DNA of 64,000 bases from Streptomyces sp. SLBN-31 (GTDB taxonomy: Bacteria; Actinomycetota; Actinomycetes; Streptomycetales; Streptomycetaceae), in assembly GCF_006715395.1 (NCBI RefSeq), contig NZ_VFNC01000001.1, forward strand, positions 2,790,001-2,854,000, read 5' to 3'. The translations under genes and the position numbers were made by a program. Position 1 is the stretch's first letter, and each line of letters begins with the position of its first letter. The notes below the pieces were generated by a model. It made no database searches, was not told where the DNA came from, and saw only the letters and a list, made by a program, of their open reading frames with translations. Below are positions 1 through 8,268 of this stretch, piece after piece.

Positions 1-1
1 G

Positions 2-538
2 GTGCCGACCGTGGACAAGGGCAGCCTCGCGGCCGAGGTGAACGGCGGCCAGGAGAACGCCGACCGGATCGCCGGTGCGCTCGACGCAGCGGACGAGCTG
101 CGGAACCCGATCCGGCTGGAGGACGTCGACCTCGACGACTACGCCGCCGTCTTCTACCCCGGCGGCCACGGCCCCATGGAGGACCTCGCCGTCAACGCCG
201 ACTCCGGCAGGCTGCTGACCTCGGCCCTGGAGTCCGGCAAGCCCCTCGGGGTCGTTTGCCACGCCCCGGCCGCCCTGCTCGCCGCCACCGGCGCGGACGG
301 CGCCAACACCTTCGCCGGATACCGGGTGGCGGCGTTCACCAACGCAGAGGAGACCCAGGCCGGCTTCGCCGACAAGGCCAAGTGGCTGCTGCAGGACCGG
401 CTGACCGAGGCGGGCGTGCAGGTGCAGGCGGGCGAGCCGTGGGCGCCGAACGTCGTCGTCGACCGCAACCTGGTCACCGGCCAGAACCCGGCGTCCTCCG
501 CCCCGCTCGCCGCCGAACTGCTGAAGGCGCTCGGCTGA
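2..538 (+). CDS. DJ-1/PfpI (type 1 glutamine amidotransferase-like) protein, 5' end cut off
   Basis: The reading frame is open from the window edge, so the GTG at position 2 is probably internal and the true start lies outside. The visible 178 residues carry the class I amidotransferase-like fold: YPGGHGPMEDL near residue 52 and the nucleophile elbow VVCHAPAALL with Cys86-His87. Full-length Hsp31/PfpI-like proteins of this type are about 225-235 residues, so roughly 50 N-terminal residues are missing. Family members act as glyoxalase III, chaperone or deglycase-like enzymes in the cytoplasm; which applies here cannot be read from sequence. It lies 115 bp upstream of an AhpD-like gene in the same direction, and both suit a role in reactive-carbonyl or oxidant stress (inference). 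Confidence 0.85.
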   Translation: MPTVDKGSLAAEVNGGQENADRIAGALDAADELRNPIRLEDVDLDDYAAVFYPGGHGPMEDLAVNADSGRLLTSALESGKPLGVVCHAPAALLAATGADGANTFAGYRVAAFTNAEETQAGFADKAKWLLQDRLTEAGVQVQAGEPWAPNVVVDRNLVTGQNPASSAPLAAELLKALG

Positions 539-653
539 ACCCCGGCCCCGCGGCTCCACTTGGTGAGGCGCAGGTCACATTCCGTCCTGTCACATCCCGT
601 CGGGCTGCTCCGTCAATGAGGTGCAACCCACGACGACGACACAGGAGCGGACC

Positions 654-1127
654 ATGGAAGCTCGCCTCAACCTCTTCGAGAACCCCGTTGCCGCCAAGAT
701 CTTCCGGTACGTCAACTCCGCGGGCCGGGCGCTCTCCGAGTCCACGCTGCCGGCGGCGACGCAGGAACTGGTGAAGCTCCGGGCCAGCCAGATCAACGGC
801 TGCGGCTTCTGCACCGACATGCACACCAAGGACGCCCTGGCCGCCGGGGAGACGCAGCAGCGGCTCAACCTGGTGGCGGCCTGGCGCGAGGCCAAGGTGT
901 TCACCGAGGCCGAGCGGGCCGCCCTGGAGCTGACGGAGCAGGGCACCCGGATCGCCGACGCGGCCGGCGGCGTCCCGGACGAGGTGTGGGCCAACGCCGC
1001 CAAGCACTATGACGAGGACCAGCTCGCGGCCCTGGTGGCCGCCATCGCCCTGATCAACATGTACAACCGGTTCAACGTCCTCGTGCAGCAGCCGGCCGGC
1101 GACTACCAGCCCGGCCAGTTCGGCTGA
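654..1127 (+). CDS. Carboxymuconolactone decarboxylase / AhpD-like alkylhydroperoxidase family protein
   Basis: A 157-residue protein with the AhpD-type redox motif CGFCTDMH (C-x2-C-x3-H) in the segment INGCGFCTDMHTKDA, typical of one-domain CMD proteins that work as homo-oligomeric peroxidases. The ATG at 654 was chosen over the upstream in-frame GTG at 621 because AGGAGCGG sits directly in front of it. The C-terminal helix with NMYNRFNV is the usual CMD packing helix. It probably uses the Cys pair and His to reduce hydroperoxides; the physiological reductant is unknown. A strong hairpin follows the stop codon. Confidence 0.88.
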   Translation: MEARLNLFENPVAAKIFRYVNSAGRALSESTLPAATQELVKLRASQINGCGFCTDMHTKDALAAGETQQRLNLVAAWREAKVFTEAERAALELTEQGTRIADAAGGVPDEVWANAAKHYDEDQLAALVAAIALINMYNRFNVLVQQPAGDYQPGQFG

Positions 1128-1132
1128 CGACG

Positions 1133-1176
1133 GACCCCGACACCGGGCGTGCGAAGCGCACGCCCGGCGTCGGGTC
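1133..1176. terminator. Terminator hairpin between convergent genes
   Basis: An 11-bp perfect stem (CCGGGCGTGCG at 1143-1153 with its complement at 1157-1167) closes a 3-nt AAG loop and is extended by a further CCGAC/GTCGG pairing after one mismatch. It lies between the AhpD-like gene (+) and the glycosidase gene (-), so it can serve both. There is no long T-run, as is usual in Streptomyces. Confidence 0.8.
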
Positions 1177-1201
1177 TTCGACCGGGCCACCCCGGCCCGG
1201 C

Positions 1202-2947
1202 TCAGCGGGAGGTGAGCCTCCACAGGTGGTCGGCCGTGCCGTTGTCGGTCCACTGCAGGACCTGGGCGCCGGAGGCGGTGCTCATGTTGTTCACGCCGAG
1301 CAGCAGACCGCTGTTGTAGTTGGCGATCTTGTAGTAGCCGCTGCCGTCCGGGACCAGCTGCCACAGGTGGTCGGCCGTGCCGTTGTCACCCCAAATCACC
1401 GCGGTTCCGCCGTCACTGGTACTCATGTTGGTGATGCCCAGGAGCAGACCGCTCGCCTGCTGCTGGATCTTGTACAACCCGTTTCCGGCGGCCACCAGGG
1501 TCCAGTGCTGGTCGGTACCGGTGCCGGCGGTGGCCTGGACGACGGCGGTGCCCTGCGCGGTGCCCGCGCCGCTGGTGTCCAGTGCCAGCCCGCTGTTCTT
1601 GTTGGTGATCTGGTAGCGCCCGGCAAGCGAGGTCGCGGTACCGCTGGGGGTGATCACCAGGTGGTAGCCGTCGGAGGCGTTCATGGTGACGGGCACGGTG
1701 ATGGACCCGCCGGTCACCGTGTAGTCGGCGTCCGAGACGGTGATCGGGCCGGAGACCGCCGTCGTACGGCCCTTGGACGGGGTGTACTCCAGCTTGACGT
1801 GCACGGTGGAGCCGAAGGCCGACAGCGAGGACAGGCCGTTGACGGTGACCGCGCACGAACCGGTGCAGCCGCCGGTGACGACGCTGATCTGGTTGCCCGA
1901 GCCGTTCAGGGAGGCGAAGCCGTCGATGCCCGTCTGCGCCGGAGGCGTGGTGACCAGCATGTTCCCCGACATGTCGCCGTACCACTTGTAGAGCCAGTAC
2001 GAGCCGTTCGGGGAGGCGCCGGTGTCGGTCAGGGTGTCGCCGAGGGTGCCGTAGTGGTTCCAGAAGGCCAGCTCGGCGTCGTGAACGCCGGTCCGCTCGA
2101 ACTTGGCGACATAGCCGACCAGCGGTCCGGGCACGCCGACCTCGCTCGGGGTGCCGTACTCCTCGATCGCGATCGGCCGCGGGCTGATGCCGAGACTCGA
2201 CTCCAGCGCGCGGTAGGCGGAGACGTGTGCGGCGATGTTCTGCGAACCCTGCAACTCGTGCCAGGCGATGATGTCCGGCACCGTGCCGCTCGCCTTGGCG
2301 TCGGTGAGGAAGGTGCTCATCCAGGACTGGTTCCAGGCGGAGTAACTGGGGCCTTGGATGGGCGTCTTGGTGTCCTTGGCGCGGACCTCCTTGTACGTCC
2401 GTGCCCAGCCGGCGTCGAACGCGCCCGCGTTGGTGGTGTCCCAGGTCCAGTCGGGCTCGTTCCACAGCTCGTACGCGGCGATGTTCGTGGCGCCGGAGGA
2501 CTGCACGGAGGCGATCTGCTTGTCCACCGCGGACAGCCAGTCGCTCCAGCTCACCCATTTGTAGGGGAAGTTCGGATACCAGTCCGGCATCCGCACGACC
2601 ACCTTGGCGCCCGCCTTCGCCGCCTTTGCGGCCACCACCAGGGCGTCGCCCGCCGGTTTCGGTTCGCCGTTGGGCAGCTGGGAGCCGCCCGGGGCCATCT
2701 GGACGAAGGTGTTGGGCTTGAGCGGGGTGACCAGGCTGTCGGCCGGGGTGCTCGCGTCGGCGAGACCGTAGAGGCTGCCGGTGGCCACGTGGGTGACCGG
2801 GCGCAGGGTCTGGGCGGCGTTGACGACCAGGTTGGTGGAGGCGGTGGGGGCCGCCTGGGCGGGGAAGGCGGTGGCGAGCGCGGCCGCGGTGAGGGCGGCG
2901 GCGCCCAGTGCCGCGGTCAGGCGTACGGGGGGTCTTGTGCGGCTCAT
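1202..2947 (-). CDS. Secreted clan GH-A glycoside hydrolase with C-terminal ricin-type lectin domain
   Basis: A 581-residue exported enzyme. Residues 1-33 are a Sec signal peptide ending in AFPAQAA. The catalytic barrel shows the clan GH-A pair: acid/base Glu164 in ELWNEPDW and the nucleophile segment IAIEEYG around Glu262-263. A beta-sandwich (about 345-437) follows, then a ricin/CBM13-like trefoil (about 443-580) with QxW repeats such as QHWTLV and DHLWQLV. The exact GH family cannot be fixed by eye; GH39-like is my best guess. It lies 107 bp downstream of the sugar permease genes in the same direction. With GH127 in the operon it plausibly releases arabinose-containing oligosaccharides outside the cell for import (inference). 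The ATG at 2947 was chosen for the signal peptide. Confidence 0.85.
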   Translation of the reverse strand: MSRTRPPVRLTAALGAAALTAAALATAFPAQAAPTASTNLVVNAAQTLRPVTHVATGSLYGLADASTPADSLVTPLKPNTFVQMAPGGSQLPNGEPKPAGDALVVAAKAAKAGAKVVVRMPDWYPNFPYKWVSWSDWLSAVDKQIASVQSSGATNIAAYELWNEPDWTWDTTNAGAFDAGWARTYKEVRAKDTKTPIQGPSYSAWNQSWMSTFLTDAKASGTVPDIIAWHELQGSQNIAAHVSAYRALESSLGISPRPIAIEEYGTPSEVGVPGPLVGYVAKFERTGVHDAELAFWNHYGTLGDTLTDTGASPNGSYWLYKWYGDMSGNMLVTTPPAQTGIDGFASLNGSGNQISVVTGGCTGSCAVTVNGLSSLSAFGSTVHVKLEYTPSKGRTTAVSGPITVSDADYTVTGGSITVPVTMNASDGYHLVITPSGTATSLAGRYQITNKNSGLALDTSGAGTAQGTAVVQATAGTGTDQHWTLVAAGNGLYKIQQQASGLLLGITNMSTSDGGTAVIWGDNGTADHLWQLVPDGSGYYKIANYNSGLLLGVNNMSTASGAQVLQWTDNGTADHLWRLTSR

Positions 2948-2978
2948 GGCAGGGGTTCTCCTCACGGAGTCGGTTGGG

Positions 2979-3035
2979 GGGGGCGCCCCTTCAGGGGTGC
3001 GGGGAACTGCGCGAGCAACCACGGCGAGGCCGCGG
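2979..3035. repeat. Streptomyces-type intergenic repeat with small hairpin
   Basis: The gap between the permease and the secreted glycosidase contains GCGCCCC-TTCA-GGGGTGC followed by GGGGAACTGCGCGAGCAACC. This resembles the GCGGGGAACTGCGCGA-type intergenic sequence that recurs in many Streptomyces genomes. It could act as a transcript-processing or attenuating hairpin between importer and enzyme genes. The identification is from memory of the motif, not a search. Confidence 0.5.
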
Positions 3036-3054
3036 ACGACCGGCGACGAACGGC

Positions 3055-3876
3055 CTAGTCCTTGACGGCGCCTGCCGTCACACCCGCGGCGACGTATCGC
3101 TGCGCGAGCACCAGCAGGACGGCCGCGGGCACGGACGCGACCACCGCGGTGGCCATGATCGCGTTCCACTCCTGGTTGTTGTTGCCGATGTACTTGTAGA
3201 TGCCGAGGGTGATCGGCCGTAGATCGCCGCCGCCGTCGAGGGTGTTGGCGAAGACGAAGTCGGACCAGGCCCACAGGAAGCTGAACAGGGACACGGTGAC
3301 CAGGGCGTTGCGGCTGACCGGCAGCACGACCGACCAGAAGGTGCGGAAGGTGCCGGCGCCGTCGATCCGGGAGGCGGCGATCAGCTCGCCGGGGATGCCC
3401 GACATGAACGCCGTGAAGATCATGACGCCGAACGGCACGGCGATGGTGGAGTCCGCGATGATCAGCCCCCACCAGGAGTTGAGCAGACCGAGGTCCAGGA
3501 AGATGCCGTAGAAGCCCATCGCCATGACGATCCCGGGGACCATCTGCGCGATCAGCAAAGCCAGTCCCAGGCCGCCGCCCCCGCGCGGGCGGAGTTTCGC
3601 CAGCGAGTAGCCGGCCGGGGCCGCGAGGACGAGGGTCAGGGCGACGGTGCCCAGGCCGATCAGCAGGCTGGTGCCGAGGTACGGCAACTGGTCGTCCAGG
3701 ACGGCCCGGTAGCCCTCGAAGGTGGGGTGCAGCGGCAACAGGTCGGGCGGGTCCTTGCGCATGTCCTGCTGCGGGGTGAGCGAGACGTTCACCATCCAGT
3801 ACACCGGGAACAGCATGAGCGCGGTGAGGACGACCCCGATGACGGTGTGACGGCGGCCGGTGGAGGGGGACTTCAC
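3055..3876 (-). CDS. Carbohydrate ABC transporter permease (MalG-like)
   Basis: A 273-residue inner-membrane subunit of a CUT1-type sugar importer with about six transmembrane segments; the first is VIGVVLTALMLFPVYWM. The cytoplasmic coupling loop carries the EAA-type motif IAASRIDGAGTFRTFWSVVLPV. The start is the GTG at 3874-3876, whose bases overlap the stop codon of the upstream permease (GTGA), implying translational coupling. No ATP-binding subunit is encoded in this locus, which fits the shared MsiK-type ATPase used by many Streptomyces sugar importers (known for the group, inferred here). Confidence 0.92.
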   Translation of the reverse strand: MKSPSTGRRHTVIGVVLTALMLFPVYWMVNVSLTPQQDMRKDPPDLLPLHPTFEGYRAVLDDQLPYLGTSLLIGLGTVALTLVLAAPAGYSLAKLRPRGGGGLGLALLIAQMVPGIVMAMGFYGIFLDLGLLNSWWGLIIADSTIAVPFGVMIFTAFMSGIPGELIAASRIDGAGTFRTFWSVVLPVSRNALVTVSLFSFLWAWSDFVFANTLDGGGDLRPITLGIYKYIGNNNQEWNAIMATAVVASVPAAVLLVLAQRYVAAGVTAGAVKD

Positions 3877-4844
3877 GCTTCCTGCCTCCTCTGGACGCGG
3901 ATGTACAGCAGCCCGAAGACGAGTGCGATGAGGATGAGGATGTTGCCGACCGCGGCCCCTGGGCCGAACTTGGGCAGCAGGGTGCCGAATCCGAGCTGGT
4001 ACGACCACGTCGCCAGGGTCGAGGAGGCGTCGCCCGGACCGCCCTTGGTCATGATCCAGATCAGGTCGAACACCTTCAGCGTGTAGACCAGCCCGAGCAG
4101 CAGGGTGATCGCCGACACCGGGCGCAGCAGGGGGAAGGTGATCCGGCGGAACTGCTGCCAGGCGCTCGCCCCGTCCAGGGACGCCGCCTCGTACAGCTCG
4201 GCCGGGATGTTCTGCAGTCCGCTGTAGAGGATCACCAGGTTGAACGGGATGCCGATCCAGATGTTGGCGACGATCACCGACGTCAGCGCCCAGTCCGGCG
4301 AGGTCAGCCAGCCGACCGGCGCCACACCGAAGAAGTGCAGGAGGTAGTTCACCACACCCGACTCGCTGTTGAACATCCACGACCACGTCGACGCCGACAC
4401 GATCAGCGGCAGCAGCCACGGGATCAGGAACAGCGCGCGCAGGGTGGGCGCGAGCCGGAAGTGGCGGTTGAAGAAGACCGCGAGGGCGAGCCCGATGGCG
4501 TACTGGAAGGCGATCGACACGAAGGTGAAGACCATCGTGTGCCGCATCGCCGGACCGAACGTCGGATCGTCCAGCACCGTGCGGAAGTTGTGCCAGCCGG
4601 AGAACGGCGCGTCGCCCGCCACGAACGACCGCACGGTGTAGTCGCGCAGGCTCAGGTCGAGGTTGCGGTAGAGCGGGTAGAGGTAGAAGGCGGCGAGGTA
4701 GGCGAGCAGGGGGGTGACGAAGGCGAGCGCGGTCAGGCGGCTCCTGCGCCGCTGACGGCGGCGCAGGGACGGTGCGTCGGCGCCGCTCGCCCCCGCCGCG
4801 GCGGCCGGTGCCCGCCGCGGACGGTCGACCCGGGCGATGGTCAT
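3873..4844 (-). CDS. Sugar ABC transporter permease (MalF-like)
   Basis: A 323-residue membrane protein with a basic, Ala-rich N-terminus and six predicted helices starting at LTALAFVTPLLAYLAAFYLYP. The EAA loop EAASLDGASAWQQFRRITFPLLRP is well conserved and docks the ATPase. It forms the heterodimeric channel with the overlapping downstream permease. The ATG at 4844 lies 7 bp after the stop codon of the solute-binding protein gene, so the three genes are one operon. The substrate is inferred from the glycosidase neighbours to be an arabinose-containing oligosaccharide. Confidence 0.92.
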   Translation of the reverse strand: MTIARVDRPRRAPAAAAGASGADAPSLRRRQRRRSRLTALAFVTPLLAYLAAFYLYPLYRNLDLSLRDYTVRSFVAGDAPFSGWHNFRTVLDDPTFGPAMRHTMVFTFVSIAFQYAIGLALAVFFNRHFRLAPTLRALFLIPWLLPLIVSASTWSWMFNSESGVVNYLLHFFGVAPVGWLTSPDWALTSVIVANIWIGIPFNLVILYSGLQNIPAELYEAASLDGASAWQQFRRITFPLLRPVSAITLLLGLVYTLKVFDLIWIMTKGGPGDASSTLATWSYQLGFGTLLPKFGPGAAVGNILILIALVFGLLYIRVQRRQEA

Positions 4845-4851
4845 GCCGGTC

Positions 4852-6099
4852 CTAGCCCTTCTGCGCGCTCTGCTGGGCGGTGGCCAGGGCGTCCTGCGGG
4901 CTCTTGCTGCCCGACAGCGCCGCCTGGACGGCGGTCCACATCGGCTGGGAGATCGTCGGGTACTTGGTGCCGAGGCCGCCACTGGTCCGGCCTCGGGCCG
5001 CGGCCACCGCGTCCACCCACGGCTTGAGCTTCGGGTTCTGCTTGACCTGCTGGGCCTGGACGGCGGCCGTGGGCGCGACGTACTGCAGTGTCGTGTCGGT
5101 CGGCAGCAGGTTGGCGTCGCTGGTCAGACACGCGACGATCTTCTTGCTGACGTCATAGCGCCCGGTGTCCTTCTGCACGGGCACGGTCACGAACTCCCCG
5201 CCGGTCGGCACCGGTGCCGAACCGCCGTTCTGCGCGGGGATGTTGATGATGCCGTAGTCGAAACCGGCCTTCTCCGCGTTGCCCAGCTGCCAGGTGCCGT
5301 TCTCGCCGAACGCGTAGTCGCCGGTGGCGAACTCCTGCCAGCTGGTGGTCTGCGTGTTCTGCAGGACGTCCTTGGGCGCGTACCCCGAGTCGACCCACTG
5401 CTTCCACAAGGACAGCGCGGCGACGCCCCTGGCGGAGTCGAGCTTCGTCAGATCGCCGCCCGCGCCCCAGAACCAGGGCAGGAACTGGAAGCTGCCCTCC
5501 TCGGTGTTGATCGCCGAGAACGTGATGCCCTTCTTGCCGGCCCCGTTGACCTTCTTCAGCGCGGCCGTGAGGGAGTTCCAGTCCTTGACGGACGCGGGGT
5601 CGACGCCGGCGGCGGAGAGGACCTTCTTGTTGTAGTAGAGGGCCAGGGTGTTCGCGCCGATCGGCACACCGTACGAGGCGCCGTCCAGGGTGCCCGCGCC
5701 GATGATGTTCTTCTGGATCGACGCCGTGTCGAGCCCCAGGTCGCTCGTCTTGTTGAGGATCCCCGCCTCCACCAGCGTGGAGACGACCGGGTTGTCGACG
5801 AGCATCACATCCGGCGCGTTGCCCTGCTGGGCCGCCAGCAGGGCCTTGTTGCCCAGGTCGGTGGTGTCGTAGGAGGTCCGCTTGAGCTTCACCCCGGCCT
5901 TGGTCCCGCACGAGGTCACGAGCTTGCCCCAGGCCGAGGAGGCGTTGAACTGGGGGTAGGGGTCCCAGAAGGCGTACGTGCCCTTGGACCCGCCCGACGA
6001 GGAGTCCGAGGAGCTGGAACCGCCTCCGCAGGCGGTGAGGGAGGCGAGGGTGCCGACGGCGGCGAGTGCTGCCATGAGGGTACGGCGGGTGGGTATCAC
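4852..6099 (-). CDS. Extracellular sugar-binding lipoprotein of the ABC importer
   Basis: A 415-residue family 1 solute-binding protein. The N-terminus MIPTRRTLMAALAAVGTLA leads to a lipobox LTAC with Cys24 as lipidation site, followed by a Gly/Ser-rich linker. The GTG at 6097-6099 is preferred because GAGGT lies at good distance upstream; the ATG eight codons later would shorten the signal's positive region. The body shows the usual two-lobed SBP pattern, including DVMLVDNPVVSTLVEAGIL and YYNKKVL. It would capture the oligosaccharide at the outer membrane face and deliver it to the two permeases encoded immediately downstream. Confidence 0.92.
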   Translation of the reverse strand: MIPTRRTLMAALAAVGTLASLTACGGGSSSSDSSSGGSKGTYAFWDPYPQFNASSAWGKLVTSCGTKAGVKLKRTSYDTTDLGNKALLAAQQGNAPDVMLVDNPVVSTLVEAGILNKTSDLGLDTASIQKNIIGAGTLDGASYGVPIGANTLALYYNKKVLSAAGVDPASVKDWNSLTAALKKVNGAGKKGITFSAINTEEGSFQFLPWFWGAGGDLTKLDSARGVAALSLWKQWVDSGYAPKDVLQNTQTTSWQEFATGDYAFGENGTWQLGNAEKAGFDYGIINIPAQNGGSAPVPTGGEFVTVPVQKDTGRYDVSKKIVACLTSDANLLPTDTTLQYVAPTAAVQAQQVKQNPKLKPWVDAVAAARGRTSGGLGTKYPTISQPMWTAVQAALSGSKSPQDALATAQQSAQKG

Positions 6100-6128
6100 G
6101 GGGTGACCTCGTTGTCGTAGGGCGGGTG

Positions 6129-8048
6129 TCAGGAGGTGGGGAGCCAGACGCGCATGCTGCCGTCCTCGCGGTTGGCCCAGGCGTAGTAGGGGATCGCGGT
6201 CAACTCGACGGGCTCGCCGTCGGGTTCGGAGGCGGCCTCGGTGTCGGCGGAGGCGTACGGCCACCAGCCCCGGTCGGGGGTGCGGCGCCGCCGCCCGGCG
6301 GCCACCACGGTGGTGACGCCGCCGAGCAGGTCCGGCCGGTGTTTCACGGCGAGCGGGCGGGAGGTGTCCAGGACGATGTCGTCCAGCCCGCCGCCGGGAT
6401 GGTCGACCTGCTCCAGGCAGTGGACGAGCGGCCCGCGTTCGATCGCCACACAGCCGCGTACGGCGTCCACCCGCGGGTCGGCCGCGGTCAGCCGGGGCTC
6501 CATCGAGAGCTCCAGCACGACCCGGTCGCCGGGCGCCCAGGTCCGCTCCAGCCGCAGCCAGCCGTCGTCCGCCGCGCGGTCGTACGTCTCCCGACCGCAC
6601 CGCACCCGGACGTCGCGGCACCACTGCGGGACGCGCAGGGACAGCGTCCAGGGACGGTCGGTGGGCGTGCCCTCGACGGTGAGGGCGACCGTGCCGTCCC
6701 AGGGATAGTCGGTCTCGGCCCGCACGACGATCGGCCCGGTGGTGTAGCGGCCGGTGACGTACTGGTGGATCTGCAGGCCGTCGTCGTCGCCCGAGGCGAG
6801 ATAGTGCTCCAGGCCGGCCAGCAGGCGCATCACGTTCGGCGGGCAGCAGGCGCAGCGGAACCAGCGGGTGCGGCGCGCTGACTGGTCGCCACCCGGGTCG
6901 GTGTGACCGTCGCGGACCTGGAGCGGGTTGACGTACAGCCAGCTCTCGCCGTCCAGCGAGACACCGGCCAGAAAGCCGTTGAAGAGGGTGCGTTCGACCA
7001 GGTCCGAGTAGCGGGCCTCACCGGTGAGCAGGGCCATGCGCCAGCTCCACTGGATCGAGGCGATCGCGGCGCAGGTCTCGCAGTAGGCGCGCTCGTTGGG
7101 CAGCTCGTAGGGGTCGCCGAAGTCCTCCCAGTCGTGGTGGGCGCCGAGGCCGCCGGTGACATGGGTCTTGGTGGTGGTCATGGCGTGCCACAACCGCTCG
7201 GCGGCGGACCGCAGTTCGGCCTCGCCGGTCTCCGTGGCCAGGTCCGCGACGGCGGCCAGCAGGTACAACTGCCGTACGGCATGGCCCTCGACGTTCGTCG
7301 CCTCGCGCACCGGCACCCGGTCCTGGCAGTAGGCCTCGCCGCCGAGCAGCCCGTGGCCGTGCCGGTCGACGAAGTAGCCGGCAAGGTCGAGGTAGCGGCG
7401 CTCGCCGGTCTCCCGGTACAGCTCGACCAGGGCGGTCTCCACCTCGGGGTGGCCGTCGATGCCGTCGATCTCCTTGCCGCTGCCGGGCGGCCCGAAGACC
7501 GAGTCGATGTGGTCGGCGAACTTCACGGCCACGTCGAGGAGTTCGGTGCGCCCGGTGGCCCGGTGGTGGGCGACGGCGGCCTGGACGAGATGGCCCGCGC
7601 AGTACAGTTCGTGGCCCCAGCGCAGGTCCTGGTAGCGCTCGCCGCCCTTGACCAGCTGGAACCAGGTGTTGAGGTAGCCGTCGGGCTGCTGGGCGGCCGC
7701 CACCAGGGAGACGATCCGGTCGACGTCCGCCTCCAGCTCCGGCGACCGGCCCTGGGCCAGCTGCCAGGACGCGGCCTCCAGCCACTTGTAGACGTCCGTG
7801 TCCACGAACGGGTACGCGCCCTGGAACTCGCCCTCGGACGTGCCCGCCGCGAGCCGCAGGTTGTGCAGGTTTCCGGCCGAATCCAGCAGGCCGGGGCCCT
7901 GCGGGATGGACGTGCCGGCATTGACCTCGCGACGCAACTGCCAGAAACCGTCCGCCACTTCGGCCGTGGCGGGGCGCAGCGCGGCACGGGCGTCGGGACC
8001 GAGCCGGATCGGGCCGGCGGGGTGCTGGGCCAAGGGGGTGCGGGGCAT
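6129..8048 (-). CDS. GH127 beta-L-arabinofuranosidase (DUF1680)
   Basis: A 639-residue cytoplasmic enzyme with no signal peptide. It has the GH127 zinc-thiolate catalytic signature: ETC (Glu324, Cys326) and the paired cysteines in FRCACCPPN (Cys401-Cys402), matching the Glu/Cys/Cys-Cys ligand and nucleophile set of characterised beta-L-arabinofuranosidases. An alpha/alpha barrel spans roughly residues 30-430 and beta-sandwiches form the C-terminus. It is first in an operon with a binding lipoprotein and permeases. It likely splits imported beta-linked arabinofuranosyl di- or oligosaccharides. The ATG at 8048 has GGAGAG just upstream, and a LacI-type operator lies 46 bp before it. Confidence 0.9.
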   Translation of the reverse strand: MPRTPLAQHPAGPIRLGPDARAALRPATAEVADGFWQLRREVNAGTSIPQGPGLLDSAGNLHNLRLAAGTSEGEFQGAYPFVDTDVYKWLEAASWQLAQGRSPELEADVDRIVSLVAAAQQPDGYLNTWFQLVKGGERYQDLRWGHELYCAGHLVQAAVAHHRATGRTELLDVAVKFADHIDSVFGPPGSGKEIDGIDGHPEVETALVELYRETGERRYLDLAGYFVDRHGHGLLGGEAYCQDRVPVREATNVEGHAVRQLYLLAAVADLATETGEAELRSAAERLWHAMTTTKTHVTGGLGAHHDWEDFGDPYELPNERAYCETCAAIASIQWSWRMALLTGEARYSDLVERTLFNGFLAGVSLDGESWLYVNPLQVRDGHTDPGGDQSARRTRWFRCACCPPNVMRLLAGLEHYLASGDDDGLQIHQYVTGRYTTGPIVVRAETDYPWDGTVALTVEGTPTDRPWTLSLRVPQWCRDVRVRCGRETYDRAADDGWLRLERTWAPGDRVVLELSMEPRLTAADPRVDAVRGCVAIERGPLVHCLEQVDHPGGGLDDIVLDTSRPLAVKHRPDLLGGVTTVVAAGRRRRTPDRGWWPYASADTEAASEPDGEPVELTAIPYYAWANREDGSMRVWLPTS

Positions 8049-8093
8049 GGCTCTCCGGAGGTGGATGGCGTGGGAGCGACACTGCGACTGGAC

Positions 8094-8112
8094 AACGATT
8101 TGAGCAACCGTT
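8094..8112. promoter_or_regulatory. LacI-type operator in the GH127/lacI divergent region
   Basis: AACGATTTGAGCAACCGTT is a 19-bp imperfect palindrome with arms AACGNTT and AANCGTT centred on 8103. It lies between the GH127 operon and the divergent LacI-family gene. Its arms fit the AACG/CGTT half-sites seen in LacI-family operators. The adjacent repressor is the obvious candidate ligand, giving sugar-induced expression of the operon. Confidence 0.65.
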
Positions 8113-8268
8113 TTCCTCGTCGAAGAGTAGAGGGGAGGCAGAGGACCCCGGTCAAGCCTCCTGCGTAGGATTTCTCTTGTTTCCCAAGGACTGGCACTCG
8201 GTGCGGCCGCCTGCGACCATGGGCGGCGGTCGACCCGTCGGACACCGCCACTGAGAAAAGGATTGCCC

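Noticed and set aside
3055..4419. Long antisense and shifted reading frames over most genes (for example 1226-3058, 29769-31607, 33265-34734)
   Set aside because: They mirror real genes, are rich in Arg, Ala, Gly and Pro, lack ribosome-binding sites and show no family motifs; this is expected at high GC.
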